Below, in pieces: positions 7,539 to 20,800 of a DNA stretch of 64,000 nt (position 1 is its first letter; every line of letters starts with the position of its first letter). Under the pieces are notes generated by a model. The model did not search any database and was not told the origin of the DNA. It saw only the letters and a list, made by a program, of their open reading frames with translations. A program made the translations under genes and the position numbers. The DNA is taken from contig JAERTE010000143.1 in assembly GCA_016845145.1 (NCBI GenBank), positions 34,106-98,105 on the forward strand, given 5' to 3'. This DNA is from Rhodospirillaceae bacterium. Lineage in GTDB: Bacteria > Pseudomonadota > Alphaproteobacteria > Rhodospirillales > Casp-alpha2.

Positions 7539-7553
7539 CCCACCGCAAGCGGG
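7539..7553 (-). terminator. Weak candidate hairpin after the giant gene
   Basis: On the minus strand, CCCGC and GTGGG can pair (one G-T pair) around a 5-base loop, followed by TTCGTATTTT. The stem is short and the T-run is interrupted. The spacer 7437-7565 separates two convergent genes, so some terminator is expected here, but this is only the best of poor candidates. Confidence 0.22.
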
Positions 7554-7565
7554 CTAGAAATCTAT

Positions 7566-8885
7566 CTATGTAGAGCTATTGCCTACAATGAAGTCATCAT
7601 CGCTGAGGGTGCCGCTCACATCGGTCATTTCGATTTCCATATCGGCGGCTTGATCGTTGTCGGTGTCGATTTCAAGGATCTTGGTGTTGGCATTGTAGCG
7701 TGCGGAGGCCTCACCGGAGAAGCTCTGGTTCTCATCGCCAACAAAGGAGAATGAAGCACCAGCGGTCAAAACGAACCCGGAGAGATCGATCTGATCGATG
7801 GGTGACGTACCATCACCGCCGGCTTCGAAACCATTGATCTGGTCGCGCACGCCAAGACCAAGCGCCGAGTCGCTAGCCGAGGTGTACTTGAACACATCCG
7901 AGCCGTCACCACCTTCGAGATGGTCGGCGCCGCCGCCGCCTGTCAGTGTGTCGTTACCCTCAAGACCGGAAATCCAGTTGCGGCCGGCATCACCCGTCAA
8001 CGTGTCGTTGGCAAAGCCACCTTCCATGTTCTCGATATTGGATAGCGTGTCCGTCTCCCCGTTGAATATGGCCGTGTCAGAACCGCCGGAGAGATCGATC
8101 ACAACGGCAGAATCCGCATCATGGAAGGAGATCGTATCGCCACGGGCTCCGTTCGCGCCACCGTCGATCACATCCGCACCGGCACCGCCGACAATCCAGT
8201 CGTCACCGGCGGAACCAATCAGCTTGTCGTTACCGTCACCACCCCACAGCGTGTCGTTGCCAGCGCCCCCGAAGATCGTGTCATCACCGTCGTTGGTCAG
8301 CTCATGGGTGATGGTCATGGTTTGATCACCACCCACTTCATTGTCACCCAAGGAGCCGTCGGCGAACTCGATATATGTGCCGTTCGTCCCATCAATGCCT
8401 GAGATCGTCGCCGTCACATCGTTGGCGGCATTGGTCGCATTGGTAATGTTGACCACATCGCCGATTTCGAAGTCAGAGAACGTCCCAATCGCCGCAGTGA
8501 TGGTATCAGCCGCCGTTTCCCCAGAGCCTGAGAACGTGACCAAGAAGGCGTTGCCGCTATCCGCCTGGGCAACGATATCGGGCATGCCGCCGTGGATGCT
8601 GTCGGCGCCGTCGCCGCCGGTTAGGATGTCGTTGCCCTCATCACCTTCCATGGAGACGCCGACTGTGCCGGTCACCGTCACCGTGTCGGCACCGGTGCCG
8701 CCGGAGATGAACTCGGTGTTGGTAACGTCGAGCACGTTGGCGCCGTCATCCAGCTGCAGGAAGTCCGTGCCGCCGGCGAGGTCAACGCTGTCACCAGCTG
8801 CAGCAACACCGGTGAGCGATGCCGTATTGCCGTCCCCATCGCCGGTGATGATGTCATCAATACCCGTCAGCGCAACGCCCTGTGG
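7566..8885 (-). repeat. Terminal RTX block and type I secretion signal
   Basis: Nonapeptides (GGAGNDTLWGGDGNDKLIGS, GLEGNDTLTGGGGADHLEGG) are interrupted by an unrelated beta module at 8291-8582 (PDIVAQADSGNAFLVTFSG to THELTNDG). The chain closes with a serralysin-C-type module (about 7900-7569: VFKYTSASDSALGLGVRDQI, then QIDLSGFVL, EIDTDNDQAADMEIEMTDV) and the final residues LSDDDFIVGNSST. Uncleaved signals in the last 50-60 residues of RTX proteins are recognised by the ABC exporter. Confidence 0.9.
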
Positions 8886-11800
8886 CGTAGTACCCGTGAC
8901 CGAAACGTTATTGGCCGTTGCCCCCAAGTCGATATCGCCCGCAGCCAATGCTGTGGTCTCGCCAGTCAGCTTAATCAGAGTTGCGTCAAAGCTGGTGCCG
9001 GTGCCAATGCCTTTGACGTAGAGATACCCGTCTGTGCTGTCGGTGAAATAGACCACCTGGTTGGTGATGCCGCCATCGGCGACGATATCGTCGATAGTCA
9101 GGGAAACGCCGCCAGCATTGTAGCTGTAGGCCGATCCGCTATAGGTGTAGCCGGCCGCGCCCGTAAAGCTGACCTTATCTGATCCGGTTGTGAAGTTGTT
9201 GATGATATCGAGCGCCGCCAGGGTCGAATCGGTCGCCGCCGTATAGACGAAGACATCTGCGCCCGCACCGGAACCGATGGTATCGCCACCGGCTCCACCC
9301 GTCACAACCGACGCACCAGCCGCGATCGTGATCGTATCGTTGCCCGATCCGCCCAGGATGGTTTCCACGGCCTGAACGCTGATGGAATTGGTCGTGTTGG
9401 CCAGTTGCAGGGTGTCATTGCCTGTATCGCCCAACACCAACAGCCCGCTTTGGCCGTTGTTGAGCGCGATGATGTCATCACCCGAGCCCAGCGAAAGCGT
9501 CTCGAAGCCGCTCAGCGATACGTCATTGCTGCCGCCGGCCAGATCGATGATGTCGGTGCCGCCGGCATCGACAAAGCTGACGCCGGTGACGTTGGTCTGC
9601 AGGGTCAGCGTATCGTCCGTGCCGCCCAGATTGACGGTCTCGAAATTGGTGATGGTGAGTTGGTTGCTGCCGGACACCAGGGTCAACTCATCGCCCGTGC
9701 CGGCGCCGCCATCAAAGCTGCCGGTGGTCTGGACGTTGCCCAGGGTCACCGTATCGTCACCAGCACCACCGATGAAGTTGAGGATGCCATCGGCTTCGCC
9801 CGTCGCCACAATCGTCGCGGCACTGCCGGACGACGTGAGCGCTGTCGCGTCGATGGTCAACACTTCCGAGGCAACAACGTTGGTATCACCCAACGTCAAC
9901 GTATAGGAGAAATCGTCCTCGAGTTTCCAGGTTTCGAAATCCTTGATATTGCCAATCTCGGTCACGCCCAAGGTGGTGTTGGCGGTCGCGGAGATGACAA
10001 AGATATCGTTGGTGCCGCCGCCGCCGCTGATGGTCGGGGTATCGGCCACCAAACTGCCTTCATCGACAATAATGGTATCGTTGCCCGTGCCGGCATTGAC
10101 CGTTTCCCATCCGCCGACGACGATATTATTGGCACCGGCCGCCAGATTGAGGGTATCGTCCGCGCCGTCGCCTCCAGTGATTTGGTTCGAAGCCGTCAAC
10201 ACATTGGTGATGGTCAACGTGTTGGCAGCGCCGTCAGCGGCCTGGATATATTCGGCATCGATACTGGCTGTGTTGACGCCACCAGCCAAAATAACCGTGT
10301 CCGTGTCGCCACCCAAGTCGATCGTGTCGCCGGACGTGAGAAGCGTCGTCAGGGTGACGGCATCCGCGTTCGCGCTGCCGTTAATTATTTCCACGTCGGA
10401 GACGGAAATCGTACTGGCATTCGACAACGTCAGCGTATCGGCACCGGAACCGCCGTCAACACTATCAACACCGGATACCGATATCGAGTTTACGCCGTCG
10501 GTCAGATTCACGGTGGCACCGCCGCCAGTATCGATAATTGACGTCCCCGACTGGATATTTTCGAACGTCAAGGTGTCGGCGCTGGACGTTAGAATAATCG
10601 ATTCGACGCCGATGAAACTGGCCGTATTGGTCGCGCCGGCAAGCCATGCAGAATCGTTGGCGCCATCTTCCAGGTCAATACTGGCACCGCTGTTCAGGCC
10701 GTTGGCCAGTTTCAAGGTGTCGTTGATGTTGCTGCCCGTATAAAGCTGCACGTTAAGAACAGTATTGGACGTGAAATCAACGCTACCAGTAATGTTGATG
10801 ATGTCATCAAGGGCAGCGCTGCCCTGGAACGTACCGGTGCCCAAATCAGTGGAAAGGTCCACATACAAGGTGGAGCTGCCGACGTTGTCACTATCGAATT
10901 CAACGAGCGCCACGTTGCTGAGTGTCACACCGTCCAGGTTCATGCCGTTGGAGCTGGAGAGTTTGTCGTCCGCGTCCGCACCGCCGTCGATCGTGGCGTT
11001 GCCGAAACCGGTGACGTTATCAACGATCAAGACACTCTCGCCGGCATTGTCACCATCGATACTGATGGAGGTAACGCCGGTGATCTGCGAGTTCGACAGG
11101 TTCATGCCGTCGGAGCTGGTGATGACCTCATCGCCGGAACCTGTGATGTCCGCACCGCCCAGGCTAGTGGTGGAGGCGACGATCAATGCCGAGTTGACGG
11201 AATCGTCGTTGTCATCCAGGCGAATGGTGCCTATGCCGGTGAGCGTCGAATCGATCAGCGACATGCCGCCGGAAGAGGTGATGATGTCGGCTTCCGCGCC
11301 GCCACCGGTGATGCTCGCGCCGGCAAGGTTGGTCGCTTCATCCACTTTCAGGGTCTCGGTGCCGGAGTTGTCGCTATCGATTTCAACGGTTGCGACGTCC
11401 GTCAGTGTCACCAGCGTCAAGTCGATGCCGTCGGCACTGGAAATCTTGTCCAGGCCATCGACACCGCCGTTGATGTCAGCGCCATTGAAACTCGTGGCGC
11501 CATCAACGACCAGAATTTCCTCGTTCGTGCCATCCGTGCTGAAACTCACCGAGGCTATATCGGTCAGAACGGATCCGGTTAGGTCGAAGCCGTCACCGCC
11601 GGTAATGACATCGTTGCCGCCCGTGCCGGTAAAGTTTACCCCGCCCAGCGTTGTTGCTTCGGCGATTGTGATTACCGCTGCCTCATCGTTGTCCGTATCG
11701 ACCTGGATTTCTTCAATGCTGCTCAGGGTGTGGCCGGTGAAGCCCGCACCGCCCGTGAAGACGATCACGTCATGACCGGAACCGCCGGTTACGGTCTCAA

Positions 11801-14800
11801 TCTGACTTGTGGTGAAGGTATTTCCGCCGTCCGCAACGACAAGGGTATCAATACCGCCACCCAGGCTAACCAAATCGCCGTTCGCCAGGTTTGTCGTCAC
11901 GGTGATCGTATCGTCGCCGGAACCGCCGGTAATGGTTTCCGCGTTGGCGACTTCGAGGACATTGAGGCCATCATCCAGAACCAGGGTGTCTCGAAGCGAG
12001 TGGCCTGCGAGATCGATGCTATCACCGGCCTCCGCCAAACCGCTGAGCGTCAGCGCGTCGTCTCCAGCCGTTCCCAAGATGATGTCGTCGATGCCGCTCG
12101 TGAGCGTCACCGTCTCGGCGCCGCCGCCGAGTTGGTGGAAGATGCCCGGTCCGCCGATGAAGGCCGGGAAATTGTCCGTCAGCTGTTGGGTCGTGATCGT
12201 ATTGGGAATCTCGATTTCCATATCGAACGACGATCCGCCGGCGGCCAACCGAATTTGCAGAACGCTGTTGACGTCATCGTGGCGGACCTGACTGGTCCCG
12301 GTCGCGCCATTGAAACTGGCGGTACCCAGGAACGTGAGGTCGCCAATAAGGCTGATCGAACCGTCGAGGACAATGCGGTCCATGGTGGGATCGAAATCTT
12401 CAATAACATCGCGGTTGCCGTCACCAATGCCGGACTCACTGACATCGGTGTAACGGAACACGTCCGAACCGCCGCCCATGCCGTGCTCATCGCCGATCAA
12501 GATATCGGCACCGCCGCCGCCGGTAATGGTGTCGTTGCCTTCCAGGCCAATCAGTTCGTTGGCGGCGCTGTCACCGGTAATGATGTCGTCGCCGAAACCC
12601 CCCATCAGGTTTTCAATGCCGGTCAGTGTGTCGCTGCCTTCGGCACCCGTCGCCGTGCCGGAACCCACGGTGGCGTTGGCCGCAGCCGAGATATCCAGCG
12701 TCACTGACGTTGAGGCGTCGTGATAAGAGGCGGTGTCGCCATGGGTACCATGCGCACCACCGCGGATATCGTCATTGCCCAGGCCGCCGATCAGCATATC
12801 GTCGCCACCACCGCCTTCCAGCGTGTCCGCGCCACCGTTGGCGAAGATGACGTCGTCGAAGTTGGAACCGGTGATCGTGCCGTCATCCGTATCGGTACCG
12901 GCCATGGCCGTCGCCTGGCTGGCGCTGGATGCATCGAAATCGGTTGCCACTGCAAAGGTTTCGTTGACATCGTCTCCATCTAAGTCGAACTCGACAAACG
13001 TGAGAGCATTGCCGGTGATCGTGTGATCGACGACGGTGATGGTCGGGTCGAGGGTGTAGTCGATATTGAATTGCAGGTTGCTGCCCACCAGCACGGCGCT
13101 ATCAAGACCGAAATCTCCTTCGAACACCAAGGTGTCATTACCGTCTCCGGCATGGATCAGATCGTCGCCCTTGGACGCCTTATAGATATCGTCGCCGGCG
13201 CCACCGGTCAGCGTATCGGTTTGGTCGCCGCCGTCCAGGATGTCGTTGCCGTCACCGCCCAGCAACGTGTCAAAGTTGAAACCGCCATCGAGGGTGTCGT
13301 TGCCGTCCGCGCCTTGCAGGATATCGTTGCCGCTGCCACCCGTCAGGACGTCGTTGCCAATTCCGCCATCGAGCAGGTCATTGCCCCCGGCCCCGTCGAG
13401 CGTATCATTGCCGAGACCGCCGAACAGCGTGTCATCGGGCGTGGTGCTATCTTGGCTGCCTGTGATGTCATCGTCATAATCGGAGCCAATCACGCCCTCG
13501 ATGGTGTTGTCGAGATCGTCCGTGCCCTCGGTGCCGCCGACTGCCTGCGCCGTCGGATCGCCGCCCATCAACGATAGGGTGATCGGCCCCGTGGAATCGG
13601 AGTAATCAACGAAATCAATCCCGCTGCCACCACTGAAGGAATCGTCGCCGGCGCCGCCGATGAAGGTATCGTTGCCAAAGCCCCCATGCAGGGTATCGTT
13701 CCCCGCACCGCCGTCGAGTACGGCATTGGTGGAATCTTCCACAGCCACATCATCGTTGCCGGTGCCACCGACAACCGTCTCGACGCCGTAGACATCAAGG
13801 AACTCCCCGGCATCGCTGAGCGTAACGGTATCGATACCGGAACCGCCAGTGACGGTTTCCACGTTGGCGACCTCGATAACGTTGCCGCTATTATCAAGGG
13901 TCAGTGTATCGGATGTCGATTGAGCATCCAGATCGACCCGGTCCCCGGCCTCGGCTATGCCGGTCAGGGTAACGGCGTTGTCGCCGCTATCGCCCGTGAT
14001 GACATCATCAAAGGCGGTCAACGCAATGTTAGACGTCGGGCCGGAAGCATCGTGTTGTTGTTCGGTCTGGGCGACTACCGTCGCGGTCACGTTGCCGTTG
14101 GCGTAATCGTAGGTAAGGTCGAGTTCCAGACCGGCGCCCAAATTATGGGTAACGGCGTCGAACACGCTATCGGTTGTGATCGTACCTGCGTCGACGATGA
14201 GGAAACTATCGCCAGCCGTCGGTGTATAGGCGAAGTTGAGGTTCAGTGTGTCGCTGACGGTCGTCAAATCCAGGTTATTGCCGGAAACCTTGAACAAATC
14301 GGAATCGGTCGCACTGACGATATCGACGTTCAGGCTGGAGCCGGTGCCGAAGGTCACGTCACCGCCATTAATGGTCAACGTATCATCGGTGCCGGTGCCG
14401 TCGGCATCGATGACGCCTTGGTTGATGATAGCGCCTCCCGTACCGATGGTGATGGTGCCATCGCCCGTAATGGTGCCCGTGTTGGTCAGGGTACCGCCAC
14501 TCACGACCATAATCTGGCCGGCCGCGACGTTGATGGTGCCCGAGTTGGCGATATCGCCGGTGATATCCAACCGATCGACGATCACATCAATGGTGCCGGA
14601 GTTATCGACGTTGCCAATGATATTGTCGCTGCCGTTGGCGCTGCCGGAAGTGGCGATGGTACCGGTGTTAAACAGCGTCGCGCCCGCTCCCATGACCAGC
14701 TCCGCGGCAGCTCCACCGGTGCTTTCCATATTCAAGGTACCGGCGTTATGAAGGTCTTCGTTAAAGGTCTGGGTACGTGTATTGCTGCCCGCCTGGATAG

Positions 14801-17800
14801 CCAACGTCGCCCCGACACTGTTGTAGAACGTCACGTCGAAAGTATCGTTGGCGCTATTGAGGCCGATCGTGCCTTCGTTGGTGAAGCTGCCGCTTTGCGT
14901 ACTGGAGACCGTGACCGTCCCGGAGAAGGTCAAGTCCGCTGCCGTCGCCGCATGGGTATATCCCTCACCGACATCGAGGGTCGATGTACCGGCGAGGTCG
15001 ATGTTGCCGTCGCCGATCAGAACAGTCCCTGCCCCCGTATCGACCTTCACCGTGCCGCCATCAATGGTCAGGGTTTCGCCGGCAGCGACATCCAACTGAC
15101 CCGCCGTCGTATCGAAAACCTCACCGGTGTTGGTGATCAACAAATCTTGATCGACATCGATGGTTCCCGTGTTGATGATATTGGCATCAATGAAATGATT
15201 TCCCGAGCTCGCGTCCGCGCCACTATTGAGGCTTTGGATGGTTCCCGTATTGGTGATTGTCGTGGTCGTCAACGTTGCCGGGTTTGGCTGGCTGGGATTG
15301 CTGTCATCGAGAACCAACGTGCCGGCATTGACAATAGCGCCGCCGACGTTCAGCGATGCATTGAGGGAAGTTCCCGACGGGCCCACGACCCGCAACAGAC
15401 CGCCGGCGTTGATCGATACGTTGCCGGCAATGTCATTGTCGGTGTGCGTATAACTGAGTGTGCCGTTGACGATCACATCGACATCCGCGCCGAAGTCGTC
15501 GTTGCGCATGACCATCGTGCTACCGGCGGAGATGGTGAAGTTCCGCGTCACGCCCTCGGTGTCGCTGACGATGATTGTCTCGTCCGACTGATCGCCGAAG
15601 GCCAATGCCACGCCATCCACCGCGAAATCACCGGACAACTGCACGGTGTTGGCGCCCGTGAAATCGATTTTTGCCAGCGCCGTCCCATTCAACTGGGTCG
15701 CGCTGCCCAACACGGTGACGCTATCCACACCACCGTTGATGGTCAGGACCTCATTGTCTTCGATGGTGATGGTGCCGCTGGAGGTATCGAAAGTATTGCC
15801 GGCGTTCTCGATCCTCATGTCGTGGCCGATATCGAGCGTACCGGTATTGACCACGTTGGCATCGATCACATGGCTGCCCGAACCCGTTTTGTTGCCGGTG
15901 TTGAGTGTCTGGATTGTACCCGTGTTGGTGAGCGTATCCACTGTCAATGTACCTGGGTTGGACTGAGAGCCGTTGTCGTTATCGAGAATTACCGTGCCGG
16001 CGTTGGAGAATGTGCCGTTCAGTGTCAATTCGGCGTTAAGCGACGTGCCGGTGGCGCCGGCAATACGGATCGTGCCCCCGGTTTCATTGGCGAGATCCAG
16101 GGATATAACGTTGCTCAGATTGCGGACCGTCATGGCGCCGGCGTTCTCAAGGATTCCGGTGCCGCCGATAGTGCCCGCATTCAGTGCCGTCGTTCCGTCA
16201 AACGTCGCCACGCCGTCGATATTCAGGGTACCGGAACTATTAACACGCAGCACCGTGCCGGCCGCGAAGTCCGCATCTCCGGTGACCGCAAGTGAACCAC
16301 CGGAAACCGTAAGCTCGCCGGCCGCCGTCACATCAAGGGCGCCGATTGTGTCGGGACCGGCCGAATGCGTCACTGTATAAGTATCAATGTACGCCTTGTT
16401 GTCGATCCCCGGCAGCGTGTCGGTGGACCAGTTGGTCGCCGTCTCCCAAATGCCATCGGCACCCAAATCCCATGTGAACGGCACCAGGCCTGTCTGCAAG
16501 GCGGTGGCGGCGTTATTGGTGAGCGTGGTGAGACCGACACCGGTCAGCTCGATCTCCATCTCCACGTTGTCGACACCGGAGCCGGAGACGTTGATCTCCA
16601 GCACATTGGTGGTGGTGTTGAAGCGTGCTTCCGTATTGCCGGAATCCCCGAACTGAGTGGTGTGGTCGCCGATGAACGCGAAGGTGCCGTTGGTGAATCC
16701 GTCCAGGAAGATAATGTCCGTCGCCGGATCGAAGTCCTCGATGACATCGCGGTTGCCCGCACCGACACCGCTATCCAGAAGCGCCGTATAGCGGAAGGTA
16801 TCGGCACCGTCGTCACCGAACAGAGTATCGGCGCCGACCCCACCCTCAAGCGTATCGTCACCGTCGAGACCGAAGATCTCATTATCGCCGGCATCGCCGA
16901 TGAGAACGTCGTCGTGGCCGGAACCATCGATGCCTTCGATACCGATCAGTATATCGTTGCCGTCACCACCCGAGGCCGTGCCGCTGGCGAGATCAACCGT
17001 CACGCCGGATGCGGCGTTGTGATAGGAAACCACATCACCGTGGCCGGTGTCGGTCCCGCCATCGAGGTAGTCATCGCCCGCGCCGCTAATCAGATCGTCG
17101 TCACCGGCGCCACCGTAAATCGTATCGTTGCCGCCGCCGCCGATCATCAGATCGTTGCCCGTGCCGCCCGTGAGCGTTTCCGCGCCCGTGGTGCCGGCGA
17201 AGGCGGTTGCTTCGGTAAAACTCGACCCGTCAAGCGCATTGGTGACGTTGTAAACCTCGAAACCATCGGTGTCGTGGTCGGTGAGTTCCAATTTCGCCAG
17301 CGGATTGGTGCCGTGGTCTTCAACGGTGACCGTGTGGACGGTGTCATCCGAGAAATCGTGGATGGTGAACGTGAGATCGTCGCTGGCGGCGTCGAAGACC
17401 GCGCCGGTCAGTTCGAAATCGCCAGCGATGCGCAGCGTATCGTCGGCGCCGGCCACCTTAATGATGTCGTTGCCCTTGGTAGCGACAAAGATGTCGGCGC
17501 CACCTTGGCCCTCAACCACATCGCCCGTGGTGCCGCCGACGAGGTAGTCGTCGCCTGTGCTGCCGGTCAGTGTGCTATCGACCGCATCCTGCAGGTTAAG
17601 GCTAATCTCGATGGTATCGGTATTGGTGCCGTCGGTAACACTGATGCTCAGGCTTTCGAAGACATCCGCCGTGATAGCGTTCGGCACGAAGTAAATGCCG
17701 TCGGCCTCGGCGGCTGTCAGGGTATCGGTGGCGCTCAGTACCGTGCCGCCGGCCTTATAGAGCGTGCCGTTGCCAGGCAGTGTATCAATCGTATAGGTGG

Positions 17801-20800
17801 GCGTGCCGGTGATGCCGTCGGCCAGCGTCGCCAGGTCCGGCAGATCAATCGTATCCGCGTTCTCCGACGCCACCACATTGAGATCCGAGCCATCTACGAA
17901 AATAACGAAGTCGGACGTGGTCTCGCTGACGCCGTCGGAAACCGTGAGCGTGATCGTATCCTTGCCGTTGAAACCATCAGCGGGCTCGTAGGTGTACTTA
18001 CGGTATTCACCGATGGTGATCTTCGCGCCGGACGGCAGCACGAATGGCGTATCGAAGGTGTAGTCGGTGCCGTTGATGGCCGTGACCGTGACGGTGTCAC
18101 CGTCGGCATCGTGGGTGACAAGCTCGCCGCGCAACATCACGCCCGCATCGATCTCGGCGCCGGCGGCGAAGATGTTGGGTTGACTCGACGCATATTGCGG
18201 GTCGCCATGGGCGGTGCCGTTGTGCAGACCAGTAGCATCTTCGATGGCATCGGCGGTCAACGGCGCCGCACCGCCGGTCTGTTCATCAAAACGCCAGTTG
18301 GCAAGTAGGCCATCGGTCGCCGGATCAATGTAGCTATGGCTGGCGGCCACGAGTTCTTCGGGAGTGCGGGCGACATCCCAGATTCTCATGTCGGCGAGTT
18401 GGCCGGACAACTGATTGATTACCGTCGAGCCGTCATGCAGCGAGGCGCCGATATTGATGGGCGCTGCGTTGCCCGGGTCAAAACCACCGCTGTAGGCCAT
18501 GCTGTCTTCCAACTGACCGTCCAGATAAATCGCGACGGTGGCGCCATCATAGGTGAAGGCCACATGGTACCACTGGTCGGTGGTCATCACGGTGGAGCCC
18601 GTCATGTTGCCCGCGCCGCCGAGGCCGTTGCCGCTGCCGTCAAACCGCAACGACAGGCCCGAGCCGTCACCGTTGTTCGTATCGCCGGCATGCAGCGAGA
18701 ACATGCGTTCGTTGCCGGTGGACAGATATTTGTTGATGAAGACCTGTTGGCCGGTGTTGTCGTCGAACTTGACCCAGGTTTCCAAGGTCATGGCGTTGGA
18801 CATGCCGTCGAAGTCCGCGCTGTCGGCAACCTGCACGTAATCACCGACACCATCAAACTCCATGGCGCGGACGGTGTTGGCGCCGAGGATAGTCGGAGTG
18901 GTGTTTTCGAAAGTCACCCCAGTGACAGCACCATGATTAGCGGCGGCATTCGTCTGGGCATCAAGAGCATCGCCGGTCAGAGGATAGTAAAGCAAGAGGT
19001 CGCTTTCGCTCCCAATCAGCGGGGTGTTCTGATTGTCGGCAAACTCTGTTTCCGTACGGACATCATCCCAAACCCGGACCTCGGCGATGTTACCGTCAAA
19101 GTTGCTGGCGCCGAGGCGGTCAGCACCGACATAGAGCGTGTCGGCGATGGAGTATCCGCCAGGGAAGGCATCAAAATTGTCGAACGAGCCGGTTTCTTGC
19201 TGGCCGTCCACGTAAAGCAACAAACTGCCGGAAGATGAATCAAAGCTATAAGCTACATGGTGATAAGCATCGTCATTAACGAGCGTATCGCCGGTGAACT
19301 TCCGGATGTTTGTCCCATCCCAGATGCTGGCGGTCAGATAACCGCCCTCCACCAGGAATTGTACGCCGCCCGTATTGCCGCTATCGCTGTGGGCAACAAT
19401 GGCTTGAGTCGCAGCGAGGGAGGCTGTCTTGATCCAGGCCTCAATGCTGTGGGTCTCGTTCAGCGTGATAGCGGCTCCGGTCTCAATCTTGTCGGTCCCG
19501 CCAGCGAATGTCCCCGTCGCGTCGAATGGTGCGACCGGCGTGCCACCGCCCAACTGCGCGTCATTGCCGTTGCCCGAGAGATCTTCAACTCTGCCGTCGG
19601 CATTCACACCATCAAAGCGCCAGTAGCCGGCAAGGTTGGTTTCGGCTTCAGGGTCCTCGATACGCTGGGTATAGCTCTGCGCGATCTCATCGGCCGTGCG
19701 CGTTGTATCCCAGATGCGGACTTCATCGATTTGGCCTTCGAAGGACTCGATATGAGTGCTTTGGATGAACTTGCCCAGGTTCCAGGCCGGGGCGTTCTCA
19801 CTGATTTGCAGCCCCGTCGCCACCTGAGAACCCACCAACTCGCCGTCGACGTAAAGGCTAAGAAGCGGATCGCTGCCGGAAGCCTCCCAGGAGACGGCGA
19901 CGTGATGGCTGGACCCAGCCGCGAACGAGTCGCTTGCGCCATAGGTCAGGAACGTATTGCCGGTTTGGCCGACGCCGCCGTAACGGACATGAAGTCCATT
20001 GGTATCGTCGACAGACACGTAAATACTGTTGTCGGCATCATAGTTGATCCCGTTGCCGATGATCACTTCCGGCTTGGTGGTGTTCCAAGTTTCCTTGGTG
20101 ACCCAAGCCTCAAGGCTGCCGGACGTACCGACCGCCAGGCTGGCGCCGCCACCGAGATCGACGTAGTCATCCTCACCATCGAACTGCACCCGGCCGCCGC
20201 CAGCATAAGTGCCGACCACGAAGGGAGCTGTGTTGGAGAGTTCGCTGTCCTCAACCTCGATGGTGATGGTCTTGGAGACCAGCGCCCCGGCGCTGTCCGT
20301 AACATCGACCGTGAAGCTATCGACGCCGACGAAATCCTGGTTCGGCGTGTAGGTGTATTCGCCGGTCATGTCGTCGAGCGTCAGCGTACCATTGTCAACG
20401 TCGCCATTGGTGGCCAGCGCGAACGTCAGGGCGTCGCCGATGTCCACATCGTCGACCACGATGCGGCCATTGACGGCCATGTCCTCGTCGGTGGAGACGG
20501 TAAGCGCGCCCAGTTCCGGCAGCGTGGCGACGAATTCCGGTGTGCCATTGACTGTCGCCGATGTATTGCCTGTAGCATCCTGAACCGATGTCGCGGTCCC
20601 GGAAGCATCATCGTCGAGGCGATAATTCGCGATCAGACCGCGCGTATCGCCCGGCAGGGTTTCGCTCATCCAATCACGGATATCATCAGCCGAGCGATTG
20701 GTGCCCCAGAACCGGAAATCGGACATGTTGCCGTCCAGCCAATTGGCATTGGCTTGCGCATTCGAGCCCATAGCAGCAGTGGGAGTGGAAGCATCGAAGT

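Noticed and set aside
7521..7553. tRNA fragment or phage attachment site, because of a GGGTTCG T-arm-like stretch on the minus strand
   Set aside because: No acceptor stem, anticodon arm or CCA end could be formed, and I see no second copy of the sequence near the other edge of the island.
7566..9060. Polymorphic-toxin or protease domain at the C-terminus of the giant protein
   Set aside because: Only RTX, solenoid and secretion-module sequence is present; no catalytic motif, no immunity-type gene follows.
13686..16295. Plus-strand reading frame of 869 codons antisense to the giant gene, with other long ones at 16365-18308, 19257-20942 and 27090-29189
   Set aside because: They lie opposite GC-rich coding sequence that makes stops rare in the antisense frame. 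Their composition is that of a shadow (runs of R, V, G, D), with no recognisable domain. The minus-strand frame has consistent domains through the same bases.
7566..17572. CRISPR array or DNA-level tandem repeats in the nonapeptide blocks
   Set aside because: The regularity comes from the 9-residue RTX codon pattern; the DNA units vary at third positions and no spacers of constant length exist.
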